Positions 27,246-34,887 of a DNA stretch of 64,000 bases are shown here, in pieces. The stretch lies in contig CBDUYN010000033.1 of NCBI GenBank assembly GCA_965371445.1, positions 1-64,000 on the forward strand. The letters are read 5' to 3'. Below the pieces are notes generated by a model that was not told the DNA's origin, did not search any database, and saw nothing but the letters and a program-made list of their open reading frames with translations. Within the stretch, counting starts at the first letter, position 1; each line of letters starts with the position of its first letter. Source of the DNA: DASWIG01 sp965371445. GTDB taxonomy: Bacteria; Acidobacteriota; Thermoanaerobaculia; Multivoradales; J023. The position numbers and the translations under genes are program-made.

Positions 27246-27639
27246 ACCCCCCGGAGGCCGAAGTGCCGAACCTCCAGGGGGGGAGAGAGAAGAGCCCCGG
27301 GGGGACAGGAAGAGAGCGCAAGAGAAAAAGGAGGCCCGAGACTGCGGCTAGCGATGTTTGGCAAGCCGCAAGCGGAGGGGGTCCGGTCTCGGGCTCTCGT
27401 GTCGCCAAAAAGGGAGGGGAGTCCCCCGCGAGAGAGAAGCAGGGGTGATCGAAAGAACGGGGGACTCCCCACAAGGTGGGAGCCACCCTACGGCTGTGGG
27501 GTTCACGGAAGAGAACGTACCCCTCCGTGGGAGAGAGGAAGGCCGCAGGGAGGCTCCCGAAGTCGGGATCGGGACCTGCCGCAGGCAAACCGGCTCGGGA
27601 CGAGACCGGCCTTCCGGGGGGGAACCTGCGGCAGGTCCC
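27246..27639 (-). other. gene-free stretch packed with long inverted repeats
   Basis: Four successive perfect or near-perfect inverted repeats lie between the 194-aa-frame gene and the 65-aa gene. They are 27571-27585 with 27625-27639 (15 bp, GGGACCTGCCGCAGG), 27416-27427 with 27459-27470 (12 bp, GGGGAGTCCCCC), 27334-27342 with 27386-27394 (9 bp, enclosing a nested 6-bp GCGGCT/AGCCGC), and 27247-27257 with 27271-27282 (11 bp with one bulge). The first lies just after the upstream stop and may be a terminator. Together they look like a structured RNA or a processing/attenuation region. No convincing protein frame is seen. Confidence 0.6.
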
Positions 27640-27647
27640 GAACACTG

Positions 27648-28205
27648 TCAAAGATCAGGTTTGGAAAGATCGGGAAGCCGGAAAGCTACCAGCTCTTTAC
27701 CAAGGTTCCCGACAGCTTCACCGATACGAAGAAGCCGGTCGTGGTCAAAGTAGTTCTTAAACCTACTTTCCTCTATCACGGCAAGCACTTCTGAAAGTAC
27801 CCCACAAATGCGGGCGAGGTTTGAAAGCGCTGCGCCGAGGGCAAGGCTGATTGTCGGACCTTCGGCCGAGGGCAACGTCTTATCCGTGCCGTCCTTATCC
27901 GTGCTTTCCTCGTTCATGGTGTCGAGGATCTTCAGCACATCCTTAAGGTAAGGCAGAGATTCGGCGTCCCAACCCCTCATAGCTGCCCTTACTATCTGCT
28001 CTTTGCAAGACAAGAGGCGATCGAGATCATACGTCAAGTCTTCGCGAGGTCCCAATTTTCGGGCAGCCGATAGAAGCATGGCGACCTCGGAGACCACCTC
28101 GGCATTCTCTCTATCTTTCTCAGCTATCTTGCCGGTAAAGTCGAGAGAAGTAGCGTAAGCTTGAAGGAGATCAAGCTTGAGATTCCGCACAAGATCAGGG
28201 GTCAT
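27648..28205 (-). CDS. unknown helical protein, island operon gene 4
   Basis: The protein is 185 aa from ATG 28205, which overlaps the end of the previous gene by 11 nt; the frame is open to 28232 without a better start. It has no signal peptide or membrane segment and is mostly helical (LVRNLKLDLLQAYATSLDFT, ISLALGAALSNLARICGVLS). An acidic, threonine-rich linker (EESTDKDGTDKT) lies in the middle. I recognise no family. Codon use is less GC-biased than in flanking genes. Confidence 0.75.
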   Translation of the reverse strand: MTPDLVRNLKLDLLQAYATSLDFTGKIAEKDRENAEVVSEVAMLLSAARKLGPREDLTYDLDRLLSCKEQIVRAAMRGWDAESLPYLKDVLKILDTMNEESTDKDGTDKTLPSAEGPTISLALGAALSNLARICGVLSEVLAVIEESRFKNYFDHDRLLRIGEAVGNLGKELVAFRLPDLSKPDL

Positions 28206-28947
28206 CTTCTTCTCCCCTCTGCATCGCCTCAAGGGCAGTCGCCAGTTTCTCGTAACCTAACTGTAGCCTGCGTAGATTCTCCTCATCACCGCCGTATACC
28301 TGAACGCCGTAGCCAACGACTCTTGCAGCGTAGCGGCATCCTTTGGCGTTTTGCTTGGTAATACGTTGAAAACGGGCGCGTAGCTCTGGTTGCTCCGCGA
28401 GTTCTTTTTCCTTGGACTCCTCAGCAAGCGCCTCTTGGATGACGCCGAGAGCCTCGCTAAGCCGGTCAACATCCTCTTTCTCAAGATCGAAGAAGCCTGG
28501 ATCGCGAAGGAGACTGGGCAAAAGCTGATTGACTGAGTCGTGCATACCGTCTGCCGCGTGAAAGATGCGCGCGCGCAGGAACTCCGGCGTAGCGTTGGCA
28601 GGTATGTCCTGGTCGCCGTTTTGTTTGGCCAAGTGCTTGGCTACATACCTGTCGGGGCCATCATCGAATATGACGGTATGAAGGCGGACGGCTTTGCTGA
28701 TGGTGATGCGCTCTTCTCTCGTCTCGGCTACGTACTCCTCGTCCTGAACGAGCGCGTAGGCGTCCTCGAGGATCTCGCCGAAGACTGCCAGGTCATAGGC
28801 GAGATCGGGCGTAAAGTCGGACAGGTGTAGGAGCGAGGCAAGACAACGCGCACCGATACTGTCGGGAAGGGAGAGCACGAGGCGCTTGGAAGACCCCTCC
28901 TCCGCTAATTCGAATTCGACCTCGAGATTTGGTCGCGCTGCCATCAT
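28195..28947 (-). CDS. unknown cytoplasmic protein, island operon gene 3
   Basis: This 250-aa protein has two adjacent ATGs at the start. The N-terminus (LEVEFELAEEGSSKRLVLSL) looks like a short beta domain. The rest is helical with a highly charged stretch (LAEESKEKELAEQPELRARF). It contains LHTVIFDDGPDRYVAKHLAK and ends in acidic residues. There is no signal peptide, TM segment or catalytic motif that I can identify. It sits between two other unknown genes in one operon, 40 nt after the 265-aa gene and overlapping the next. Confidence 0.75.
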   Translation of the reverse strand: MMAARPNLEVEFELAEEGSSKRLVLSLPDSIGARCLASLLHLSDFTPDLAYDLAVFGEILEDAYALVQDEEYVAETREERITISKAVRLHTVIFDDGPDRYVAKHLAKQNGDQDIPANATPEFLRARIFHAADGMHDSVNQLLPSLLRDPGFFDLEKEDVDRLSEALGVIQEALAEESKEKELAEQPELRARFQRITKQNAKGCRYAARVVGYGVQVYGGDEENLRRLQLGYEKLATALEAMQRGEEDDP

Positions 28948-28987
28948 TCGCCTCTCTCGTATTCCTGGAGGTCTTTGGAATACCGCG

Positions 28988-29785
28988 TCAACTTTCCTCC
29001 TCCGGTTCTTTCGCCATCGCGGGCAACTTAGCGCCCGCCGGTATCAATTCCAAGATCGCAGCCGAAAGCTCCTTCTCCACGAATCGCGCTGTGGAGTTAA
29101 GTCCCATCAAGCGTCGCGCGAGCGGCAAAGCAGCCTCCGGAATTTGCTGCACCAAGGCGACGGGAATGTGCTCAATAGAAAGCTCGGCGGCGGCGTAACC
29201 ATCCTTGTCGGCCTTATCGGCCGCAGAAATCCGGGCTTTTCCAGCGGCGCTTGCGGCAAATACTGACCGGGCTTCTGGCACCAGGCTGAAGAGAAGCGCT
29301 GTCGTGACCCCAGACGGGCCGGTGAGAATCGCGTCCCGATGCTTCTTGCTCTTATAGAGCGCCCAGAGGACGGCAGCTGTGAAGTCTGGAGCAAGCCGCG
29401 CCGTCCGGACTACCAGAGCCGCCGCTTCGTTGCGAAGGCTTACGGCTTCTTCATCACTCTTCGCCGGAAGACTCTTCTTCATCGCCTTCCCCCTTCGCCA
29501 GGCGAGCATGTCGTGCTCTGCCAGGCGCTCAAGACCTGCTAGGAGACCTTTTAAGCCGTCTACTTCCGCCTTGTCGAGAAGGTCGCCCAGATACTCTCTC
29601 GTCTGGGTGCCGGCAGCTACAGCCTGGCGAAGCACCACGGCAGAGTGTGGGAGGACAGCTTCCTCGGACTCTGGCATCAAGAGACCAAGAATCTCCCGGC
29701 GGACCTCTGCTCTTCGGTCAGGGCTTGCCGCGATCACCTCCGCCAAAGCGGCGCGAAATTGCCGCACTTTCTCGGTCGTCATCAT
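28988..29785 (-). CDS. unknown alanine-rich helical protein, island operon gene 2
   Basis: This 265-aa protein begins ATGATG, with the first ATG overlapping the TGA of the 87-aa gene (ATGA). It is mostly helical and rich in Ala, Leu, Arg and Glu (VRQFRAALAEVIAASPDRRA, LKGLLAGLERLAEHDMLAWR). A central segment, ALLFSLVPEARSVFAASAAG, is moderately hydrophobic. It ends in an acidic tail. No conserved catalytic motif or known domain is apparent. Confidence 0.75.
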   Translation of the reverse strand: MMTTEKVRQFRAALAEVIAASPDRRAEVRREILGLLMPESEEAVLPHSAVVLRQAVAAGTQTREYLGDLLDKAEVDGLKGLLAGLERLAEHDMLAWRRGKAMKKSLPAKSDEEAVSLRNEAAALVVRTARLAPDFTAAVLWALYKSKKHRDAILTGPSGVTTALLFSLVPEARSVFAASAAGKARISAADKADKDGYAAAELSIEHIPVALVQQIPEAALPLARRLMGLNSTARFVEKELSAAILELIPAGAKLPAMAKEPEEES

Positions 29786-30045
29786 AGATCCGTCCCCTCA
29801 GTTAGCTGTGCCGCCCAGTCGAGCCGGAGTAGTCCCACCTCCAGGAGATCCGCCGCTGCGTCGAGGTAAGTCGCGACTCCGAGGCCAGCCAGCATCGCAA
29901 ATGCCGGAAGCCGTCCGCTATCCGCTATGGCCTCAACAACGCTGGAGACACCCTGGAGCTCCGCGACGACTGCCTTCAGGCGCGCCTCCATGTCCCGCAG
30001 GTCTCTAGCGGGCGTGTGCTGTCTCGTCTCCCCGTTGACCGGCAT
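29782..30045 (-). CDS. unknown small protein, island operon gene 1
   Basis: This 87-aa protein starts at ATG 30045 behind AGGGG. The first helix is coiled-coil-like (LRDMEARLKAVVAELQGVSS). A moderately hydrophobic stretch follows (LPAFAMLAGLGVATYLDAAA, about residue 46-65), then LLEVGLLRLDWAAQL. It could be a small membrane-associated or oligomerising protein. It is the first gene of the minus-strand operon that diverges from the micropeptide genes. Confidence 0.7.
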   Translation of the reverse strand: MPVNGETRQHTPARDLRDMEARLKAVVAELQGVSSVVEAIADSGRLPAFAMLAGLGVATYLDAAADLLEVGLLRLDWAAQLTEGTDL

Positions 30046-30302
30046 CCGACTGACCCCTCTTCGCTAGGCGTAAAGTCAAGAGCCCCGAGGGGGAGGGTGC
30101 CGCAGGGAGCAGGCGACCCAAGAGCAGGAGGATTGGGTCTGCTCACCCCCCCAGGGGCGTGTCGCAGCCCCAGGGACCAGAAGGAACCCATAGGGAGATC
30201 TACGCTACAGGCACTTCGTGGCTCGCCCTAGCGATGGCCATAATCCGCTTACCTATTGATTTCTCTCTCCCATACAATGGGCGGAGAAAGGAGGTGATAG
30301 AC
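30046..30302 (+). promoter_or_regulatory. divergent control region between the island operon and the micropeptide genes
   Basis: This 257-nt gap holds a 7-bp hairpin (GACCCAA at 30115-30121 with TTGGGTC at 30133-30139), GAGCAG/CTGCTC near it, and a candidate -10 box TACAAT at 30273-30278. That box would place the plus-strand start about 15-18 nt before the first micropeptide ATG, just ahead of its Shine-Dalgarno. A clear -35 box is not obvious. Confidence 0.4.
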
Positions 30303-30362
30303 ATGCAGAATTCTAGCAACGTCTCCGCTGGGCTCCCGCCATACGTCTCGCCCCTCGGCTAA
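30303..30362 (+). CDS. 19-residue micropeptide 1 (AGLPPYV family)
   Basis: ATG plus 18 codons and TAA encode MQNSSNVSAGLPPYVSPLG. It is preceded by AGAAAGGAGGTGAT, which is perfectly complementary to the 3' end of bacterial 16S rRNA over 14 nt, with normal spacing to the ATG. The next 60-nt gene encodes a paralogue sharing MQ, a Val and AGLPPYV. In AGLPPYV, five of seven codons differ between copies and all five changes are synonymous, so the peptide itself is under selection. There is no hydrophobic leader. It may be a signal, a modified-peptide precursor or an attenuator leader peptide. Confidence 0.8.
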   Translation: MQNSSNVSAGLPPYVSPLG

Positions 30363-30425
30363 CTTCTGCGCCGAAATGCCCTGGCCTTCGGATGGGTCTA
30401 CCGCATGGAAAGGAGGTGAATCATA

Positions 30426-30485
30426 GTGCAGCAAGCAACCCATGTCTTCGCTGGCCTGCCGCCCTATGTATTTGCAGACGGCTGA
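30426..30485 (+). CDS. 19-residue micropeptide 2 (AGLPPYV family)
   Basis: GTG plus 18 codons and TGA encode MQQATHVFAGLPPYVFADG, the same length as micropeptide 1. GAAAGGAGGTGA (12 nt complementary to the 16S 3' end) precedes it at proper spacing. The GTG start is fixed by that site and by alignment with the first copy. Residues 1-2, 7 and 9-15 are conserved; the flanks differ. It is separated from the first peptide by 63 nt and followed by the structured leader of the 376-aa gene. Confidence 0.8.
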   Translation: MQQATHVFAGLPPYVFADG

Positions 30486-30494
30486 GCCAACCAA

Positions 30495-30765
30495 AGGGAG
30501 GAGGTGCAGCCCTGACGCATGAGTCTCCAAGACCGCGCAGCTAGGCTCCGCGTCCGTCCTCGGCGACCACCCCGCCCGAGAGCCGCCGGAGACCAGCTTC
30601 CCTCCGTCTCAAAGTCGCCAGAGCCACGGCTTCCGTCGTCAGTGGGGGCCAAGAGCCCGAAAACTGGCTGGCCCACACCTCCTCCCCGCGGGTCGCTTGG
30701 CCCGGGAGGGATTCGTGCGTCAGGGCTGGAGGAGGTGTGGGGCACTTGCACCTCCTCCTTTTCTC
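30495..30765 (+). promoter_or_regulatory. structured leader with terminator and competing hairpin (attenuator-like)
   Basis: GGAGGAGGTG (30728-30737) pairs with CACCTCCTCC (30749-30758), followed by TTTTCT, to form an intrinsic terminator just before the 376-aa gene. The same left arm, extended to GGAGGAGGTGTGG (30728-30740), pairs perfectly over 13 bp with CCACACCTCCTCC (30673-30685), which would prevent the terminator. Upstream bases 30716-30728 also pair over 13 bp with 30507-30519 (CAGCCCTGACGCA). An 8-bp pair (30646-30653 with 30696-30703) lies inside. These mutually exclusive pairings are what an attenuator or riboregulator needs. A strong SD-like GGGAGGAGGTG lies at 30496-30506. Confidence 0.6.
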
Positions 30766-30796
30766 CTGTACGCTTGACGAGGAGGATCGATGAGAG

Positions 30797-31927
30797 ATGA
30801 GAGAGTATCTGTCCAATCACTATGCGGGCCGTCGGCCAGACTTCCTCTCCGACTTCGAGAGGGAAAACCTCGCTGGCCGCATTGCCTTTGCCAGAAGCGA
30901 GGGGCGATTCCGCGAGCCCAGACTTCGGCCATTGGCTATCTTCCAGCTACATCACTGTGACGCCTGCGCGCCTAGATTTCCGAAGGCAGCGGTGCCAGCC
31001 GCGCATTTTGCTCTGGAGCTTGCAGAGAAGACCAGGGACTCCGACCTCATCAGCTGGGCGGAGAGCGGTATCGGTAACTTGAGCCGGATACTCTCCGACT
31101 TTGACGCTGGAAATAGACGCATGCTCAAGGCGCGTAGAATTGCCGTAAACCCTCTCCAAAAGGGTGACTCCACCCGACGCTATGCCTTATTGCTACTTAC
31201 CTTTGCAGGCGAAGATCCCAAAGAGATCAAGCGCGCGCTCAAGTTCTTCACCAAAGCGCTGCAATTTCTCTCTTTAGCCCCCGAGCGCATCTACAGCGAT
31301 CGGAGCTACTCTGGCATCCTTCATGATGAAGCGATCTCTCACCTGACCTTGGGGCATCTTGGCCGCCCATCGCACATTGAAGTAGGGAAGGCCCATCTAT
31401 TGGAGGTTTTGAATGCCGCCTCTCCTCATGCTCGACTGTCGCAGGACAGCGCTGTTTTCAACCTGACAAGACTACATCTGAAGTTAGACGAGAGGCCTCC
31501 ACAGGAACTTCTCGAAAAGCTAGAAGCACAACCCACGACCAAAAGCTCCCTTCGCGGAGCACTTACTCAATGGCTGCTCGTCTTCGAGGAGATCCGCGCA
31601 CACGGGTACAAGCGAAAATACCGCAAGCGGCTCCTCAGCGTAAGAGGTCATCTCAAAGGCCACGGGGCTTGGGAGTACGCGTCGACACTGACTCTGGCCA
31701 TTGCCGCCCTTGATGCCTCTCAGGAAAAGCCCGGCGCCCTCCCTTTTCTTCAGCAAGACGAATCAGAGGAGATCCTCTTGAAGGGCGAGCCAACTCTGGC
31801 GAAGCCCATCATGGAGGCCCACTATATGGCCCCCGGCGCCATCGTGAGCCTCGCCGAGGCGGCCGGTGCCGGCAACGTCTATTCTATGATCGCCTCCTCT
31901 ACGTTCGACGTCGAACATCCGAGCTGA
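30797..31927 (+). CDS. unknown helical-repeat protein following the micropeptides
   Basis: This 376-aa soluble protein is lower in GC than its chromosome neighbours. The N-terminus contains HHCDAC, a possible metal or redox site. The remainder is TPR-like alpha-helical hairpins (PAAHFALELAEKTRDSDLIS, ALKFFTKALQFLSLAPERIY, DEAISHLTLG). It has no HTH, signal peptide or TM segment. It starts at ATG 30797, with AGGAGG about 11 nt upstream. A helical solenoid next to short peptide genes recalls peptide receptors of the RRNPP type, but the DNA-binding domain is missing, so that link is speculative. Confidence 0.75.
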   Translation: MREYLSNHYAGRRPDFLSDFERENLAGRIAFARSEGRFREPRLRPLAIFQLHHCDACAPRFPKAAVPAAHFALELAEKTRDSDLISWAESGIGNLSRILSDFDAGNRRMLKARRIAVNPLQKGDSTRRYALLLLTFAGEDPKEIKRALKFFTKALQFLSLAPERIYSDRSYSGILHDEAISHLTLGHLGRPSHIEVGKAHLLEVLNAASPHARLSQDSAVFNLTRLHLKLDERPPQELLEKLEAQPTTKSSLRGALTQWLLVFEEIRAHGYKRKYRKRLLSVRGHLKGHGAWEYASTLTLAIAALDASQEKPGALPFLQQDESEEILLKGEPTLAKPIMEAHYMAPGAIVSLAEAAGAGNVYSMIASSTFDVEHPS

Positions 31928-32385
31928 GCCGGCATTGGTGCCGGGCCGCGGGATGCCTCTGCCAGTGCTCCCTGCCAGAGAATGCCCAAGCCTGACCAGA
32001 ACTGCGGCATTTTGCCGCAGGTAGACCCGGATCCGTCTCATGCGGCTTGCGGTCAGGCAGTGGTGGCACTCTTCTCGCCGGAGACTTCTGTTCCCGCGGG
32101 GAAACAGAAGGCCTCACACACCAACGGAGGTCCAGCTCGGCCCCCCGATCGCCGCACAGGTTGTCGCTGAACATGGGGAGCACTCATCTCTGTATGCGCT
32201 CACGCGGACGCTCAGGTTCCTGCGGCTCCTCCTCCGGAGGCCAGTTGGGGAGGGTTGGCGGGGGTGGTAGGCTGTTGTCGATGGTTGATCCTGGCTGCCA
32301 CCATTTTCGCCACCATCGACCCGATGGCAGACGCGTAAGCTCCTTTGTTTGCTATAAGTTACGTCGACCACGGACCACGGGTTGA
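31928..32385. other. gene-free stretch after the island
   Basis: About 460 nt without a supported gene. It contains small hairpins (TGCGGCA-TTT-TGCCGCA near 32004-32020, CTGTTCCCGCGGGGAAACAG near 32087-32106) that may terminate the 376-aa gene, and several short frames without ribosome sites. GC content rises back toward the chromosomal level here. Confidence 0.5.
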
Positions 32386-32516
32386 ATCCCCGGGCTACAT
32401 TTCAAAGGACGCCCTTCGGGCTTTGCGGCTAAAGCCGCAGGAATCTTCCGGCTTTAGCCGGCAAGCCCGTAGGGCGCCCTCTAAAATGTAGCCCGGGGAT
32501 TTATCCCCGGGCTACA
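32379..32516. repeat. long palindromic GGGCTACA element (REP/MITE-like)
   Basis: About 130 nt of nested inverted repeat. The outer arms are CCCCGGGCTACATTT and AAAATGTAGCCCGGGG, the middle arms carry GCCC...GGGC, and two inner hairpins (GCGGCT-AAAGCCGC, CCGGCT-TTAGCCGG) are mirror copies of each other. A second CCCCGGGCTAC follows at 32505. It carries no gene and resembles dispersed REP or miniature elements. The left end matches the short repeat at 26749. Confidence 0.8.
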
Positions 32517-32525
32517 GCGGGCCGC

Positions 32526-34277
32526 CTACCGGCCCGAGCGGTCCTTCTTCTTCTTCGGTTTGGGACCCACCCGGACTTCCTTGTGGACAAAGGACTCAAG
32601 CCCCGAGAGCTCGTCCCAGACGCCGACGGCGATGGTCGGCAACCCTTCGCGGACCAGGAGGTTGACGCCCCAGCCGATTTCCTGCTTCCGGGCCGCGGCG
32701 AGTGAAGAGGCCGGGATCGAGACCGGAAGCTCCTCGTCGTGGGGATCGGAGACACCGTCCTCGTCGTCCCGGACGACGACGTAGAACCTGAGCCGTCCCT
32801 CGTTCGTCCCCCCCTGGGGCAAGAGCGTGAGGCCGCGGATCGGGACCCGGACCAGGACCGGCAGGACATAGCGGTTGCGGCCCTCCTTCTGGGGCTGGCC
32901 GAAGTCGACCGAGATGTCGAGGGGGTTTTTCCCCAGTTCGAGCAAGAGCGACGAGAGGGTCCGGTCGGCCACCCGCTCGGACTGCGGCTTGTCGACGAAG
33001 CCGGTCCGGTGACGCACGACGAGCCCCGCGCGCTTCACGCGCACCTTGATCTCGCGATAGGCCCCGTCGCCACCGTGGGGCGAGCGATAGCCGAGGGAGT
33101 AGAACGTGTCGAAGTCCCGGGCGGCCCACGCCAGGGCGCCGTCGAAGTTCGAGGTGTTGAGCGCGGCTCTGCCGCCGGTGCCCGCGGCCATCCGCAGGAG
33201 CGGCTCCTGGAGGCCCTGGGTGCGGATGGTGTCGAGGGCCGTCACCCCGCCGGAGCCCATCGACAGGTCGCCATAGGCGGCCGACAGGCTCGACTCGCCC
33301 CCCACTCCCCGGGCGTCGAGGGGGTAGAGAGTCACCTGGTGGGCGTTGGCGTCGCGGACGATCGAATTGAACAGATGCGACTGGTTCTCGCGCAGCATCT
33401 CCATCGACGGATCCGTCACCCCCAGGCTGGGATCGGCATTCCGGACGATGTCGGAGCCGAAAGCGTCGAGCAGATGTTGGTAGAGGTCTTCGCCGGGACG
33501 CATCGGCAGGCCGTTGCTGATGTAGACGAGCGCCTTGCGGCCCGGCAGGCCCCCCAGGGATTGCACCGTGGCCTGGAGCGCCGCCGCCGACCGGCGCAGG
33601 CCGTGCCGGACCCCCTGGACGTAGCTGCGTACATGGTTGTACGCCGTCTCCAGGTCGGGAGGATCGCGCTGCGTCGCGGCGACAGCCTGGTTCATCAGCA
33701 GCATGGTGCGCCGCCGATCGGCGTCGTCGACCTGGCGGTGGGTCGCGAACTTCTCCATCTTGCGGAGGCCGTCCTGTAGCAGGCCCAGGTCCGTCGTAAA
33801 GGACTGCACGACGTCGATCGAGCCCTTGTAGCCTACCAGCATGATGCGGTCGCCCAGGCGCAGGCGGTCTTCGAGAAACCCCCCGAGCTCGGCCAGCACG
33901 CGCTTGCGGTCGGCCGGACGGAGGTTGAAATGGTCGACGTAGACCACGAGGTAGAGCGTCTGCTCCTCCGGCCGCTCCGGCGGCAGCTCGGGGACCGAGA
34001 CCAGGGGGTCCATCTCCACGACGTCGTCGAGCGCGGGGTCCTGGCGCGTCTCGGCGTAGAAATTCGTGATCTCGACGGGCTTGCCGTCCTCGTAGAGCTC
34101 GAAGTCCTCACGGCCCAGACCGCTGACCCGGCGGCCGTCCTTGTCGGTGACGAAGACCTCGACGTTGACGACGTTGACGTCGATGGTGTCGATGAAGACT
34201 GGCGGAGATTCTTCCTGGGCGGCGGCGGGGAATCTCGGCAGGAGGAGGAGAGTCAGCAGGGAGAGGACGCGTCGCAT
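32526..34277 (-). CDS. secreted VWFA-related (acidobacterial type) protein
   Basis: The protein is 583 aa from ATG 34277 with GGAG close upstream. A signal peptide (VLSLLTLLLLPRFPAAAQ) precedes the family lead-in VNVVNVEVFVTDKDGRRVSGL, FELYEDGKPVEITNFYAET and the VWA-like core (YLVVYVDHFNLR, GRKALVYISNGLPMRPGED). It is paralogous to the protein at 16104-17804, with the same domain order, but stands alone. The C-terminus is lysine-rich (KPKKKKDRSG). The frame is open upstream into the response-regulator remnant, but the signal peptide and SD fix the start. Confidence 0.88.
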   Translation of the reverse strand: MRRVLSLLTLLLLPRFPAAAQEESPPVFIDTIDVNVVNVEVFVTDKDGRRVSGLGREDFELYEDGKPVEITNFYAETRQDPALDDVVEMDPLVSVPELPPERPEEQTLYLVVYVDHFNLRPADRKRVLAELGGFLEDRLRLGDRIMLVGYKGSIDVVQSFTTDLGLLQDGLRKMEKFATHRQVDDADRRRTMLLMNQAVAATQRDPPDLETAYNHVRSYVQGVRHGLRRSAAALQATVQSLGGLPGRKALVYISNGLPMRPGEDLYQHLLDAFGSDIVRNADPSLGVTDPSMEMLRENQSHLFNSIVRDANAHQVTLYPLDARGVGGESSLSAAYGDLSMGSGGVTALDTIRTQGLQEPLLRMAAGTGGRAALNTSNFDGALAWAARDFDTFYSLGYRSPHGGDGAYREIKVRVKRAGLVVRHRTGFVDKPQSERVADRTLSSLLLELGKNPLDISVDFGQPQKEGRNRYVLPVLVRVPIRGLTLLPQGGTNEGRLRFYVVVRDDEDGVSDPHDEELPVSIPASSLAAARKQEIGWGVNLLVREGLPTIAVGVWDELSGLESFVHKEVRVGPKPKKKKDRSGR

Positions 34278-34419
34278 GGAGGCTCCTTTACGTTGCGTGG
34301 TCTCCCGGCAGTTTACGACATTGAGGGGCCCAGGTTTCCGCCCTGGGGCGACTCGCCTACTCCCGGAGACGAGCCGCGGCGTCCGGCGGGATCGCCTCGC
34401 CAGCACGCCGCGCCTTCGA

Positions 34420-34724
34420 AGCCGGTGCGCCGAAAGCCGGCATGGGGCCGTGCCGTCCAGCTTCTCGCCCCCCAAGAGGAGCTGACGCGCCTCCGGGTTC
34501 GAGTAGATGACCCGTTCGCGTCCGTCGGTCAGAACGACCGCCGCTGGCGAACGCCGCAGCGCTGTCTCCAGCAGCAGCTCGCGCTGCTGGAGGGCGAGCT
34601 TCTCGTCGTCCCAGGGCTTGGCGAGGTAGTCGGCGGCCCCCTCCTTGACCAGCTGGACGGCGGTCTCGAGCGACGTCCAGGCGGTGACGAGGAGGATCGG
34701 CAGCTCGGCGTCGGCGGCCTTCAA
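34420..34724 (-). pseudogene. remnant of a response regulator receiver - PAS protein
   Basis: The frame encodes the second half of a receiver domain (LPILLVTAWTSLETAVQLV, then EGAADYLAKPWDDEKL with the conserved Thr/Ala and Lys-Pro) followed by a PAS start (SPAAVVLTDGRERVIYSNPE). The phosphoacceptor half is absent upstream. The PAS domain breaks off after about 35 residues and the frame continues into noncoding sequence. It is probably the scar of an NtrC-like regulator. Confidence 0.7.
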
Positions 34725-34887
34725 GCGCCGGGGGTTGAGGTCCCTCGCTACTCTATAACGTCCCGCGGCTCCTCCTGGGCGGCGAAGAAAAATCGATCCG
34801 GAGGTCCTTTTTCCGGATAGAATTCACCAAGACAGCGATCCTTTGTCCCCCTCCGGGGGAACGACCGACACCAGGAGAACCGATATC

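Noticed and set aside
27246..27639. Integron attC or retron-like locus
   Set aside because: There is no integrase or reverse transcriptase in the window, and the arms do not show the attC core sites. I keep it only as a structured region.
30519..30800. A 93-codon plus-strand frame that overlaps the 376-aa gene by ATGA
   Set aside because: It consists of Arg/Pro-rich low-complexity sequence and is built from the terminator and competing hairpin arms. It starts at a usable SD, so it is not excluded, but protein-like features are absent.
31982..32385. Several overlapping short frames after the 376-aa gene
   Set aside because: None has a ribosome site, a plausible composition or a coherent neighbour. 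GC content and hairpins fit a terminator and intergenic repeat region.
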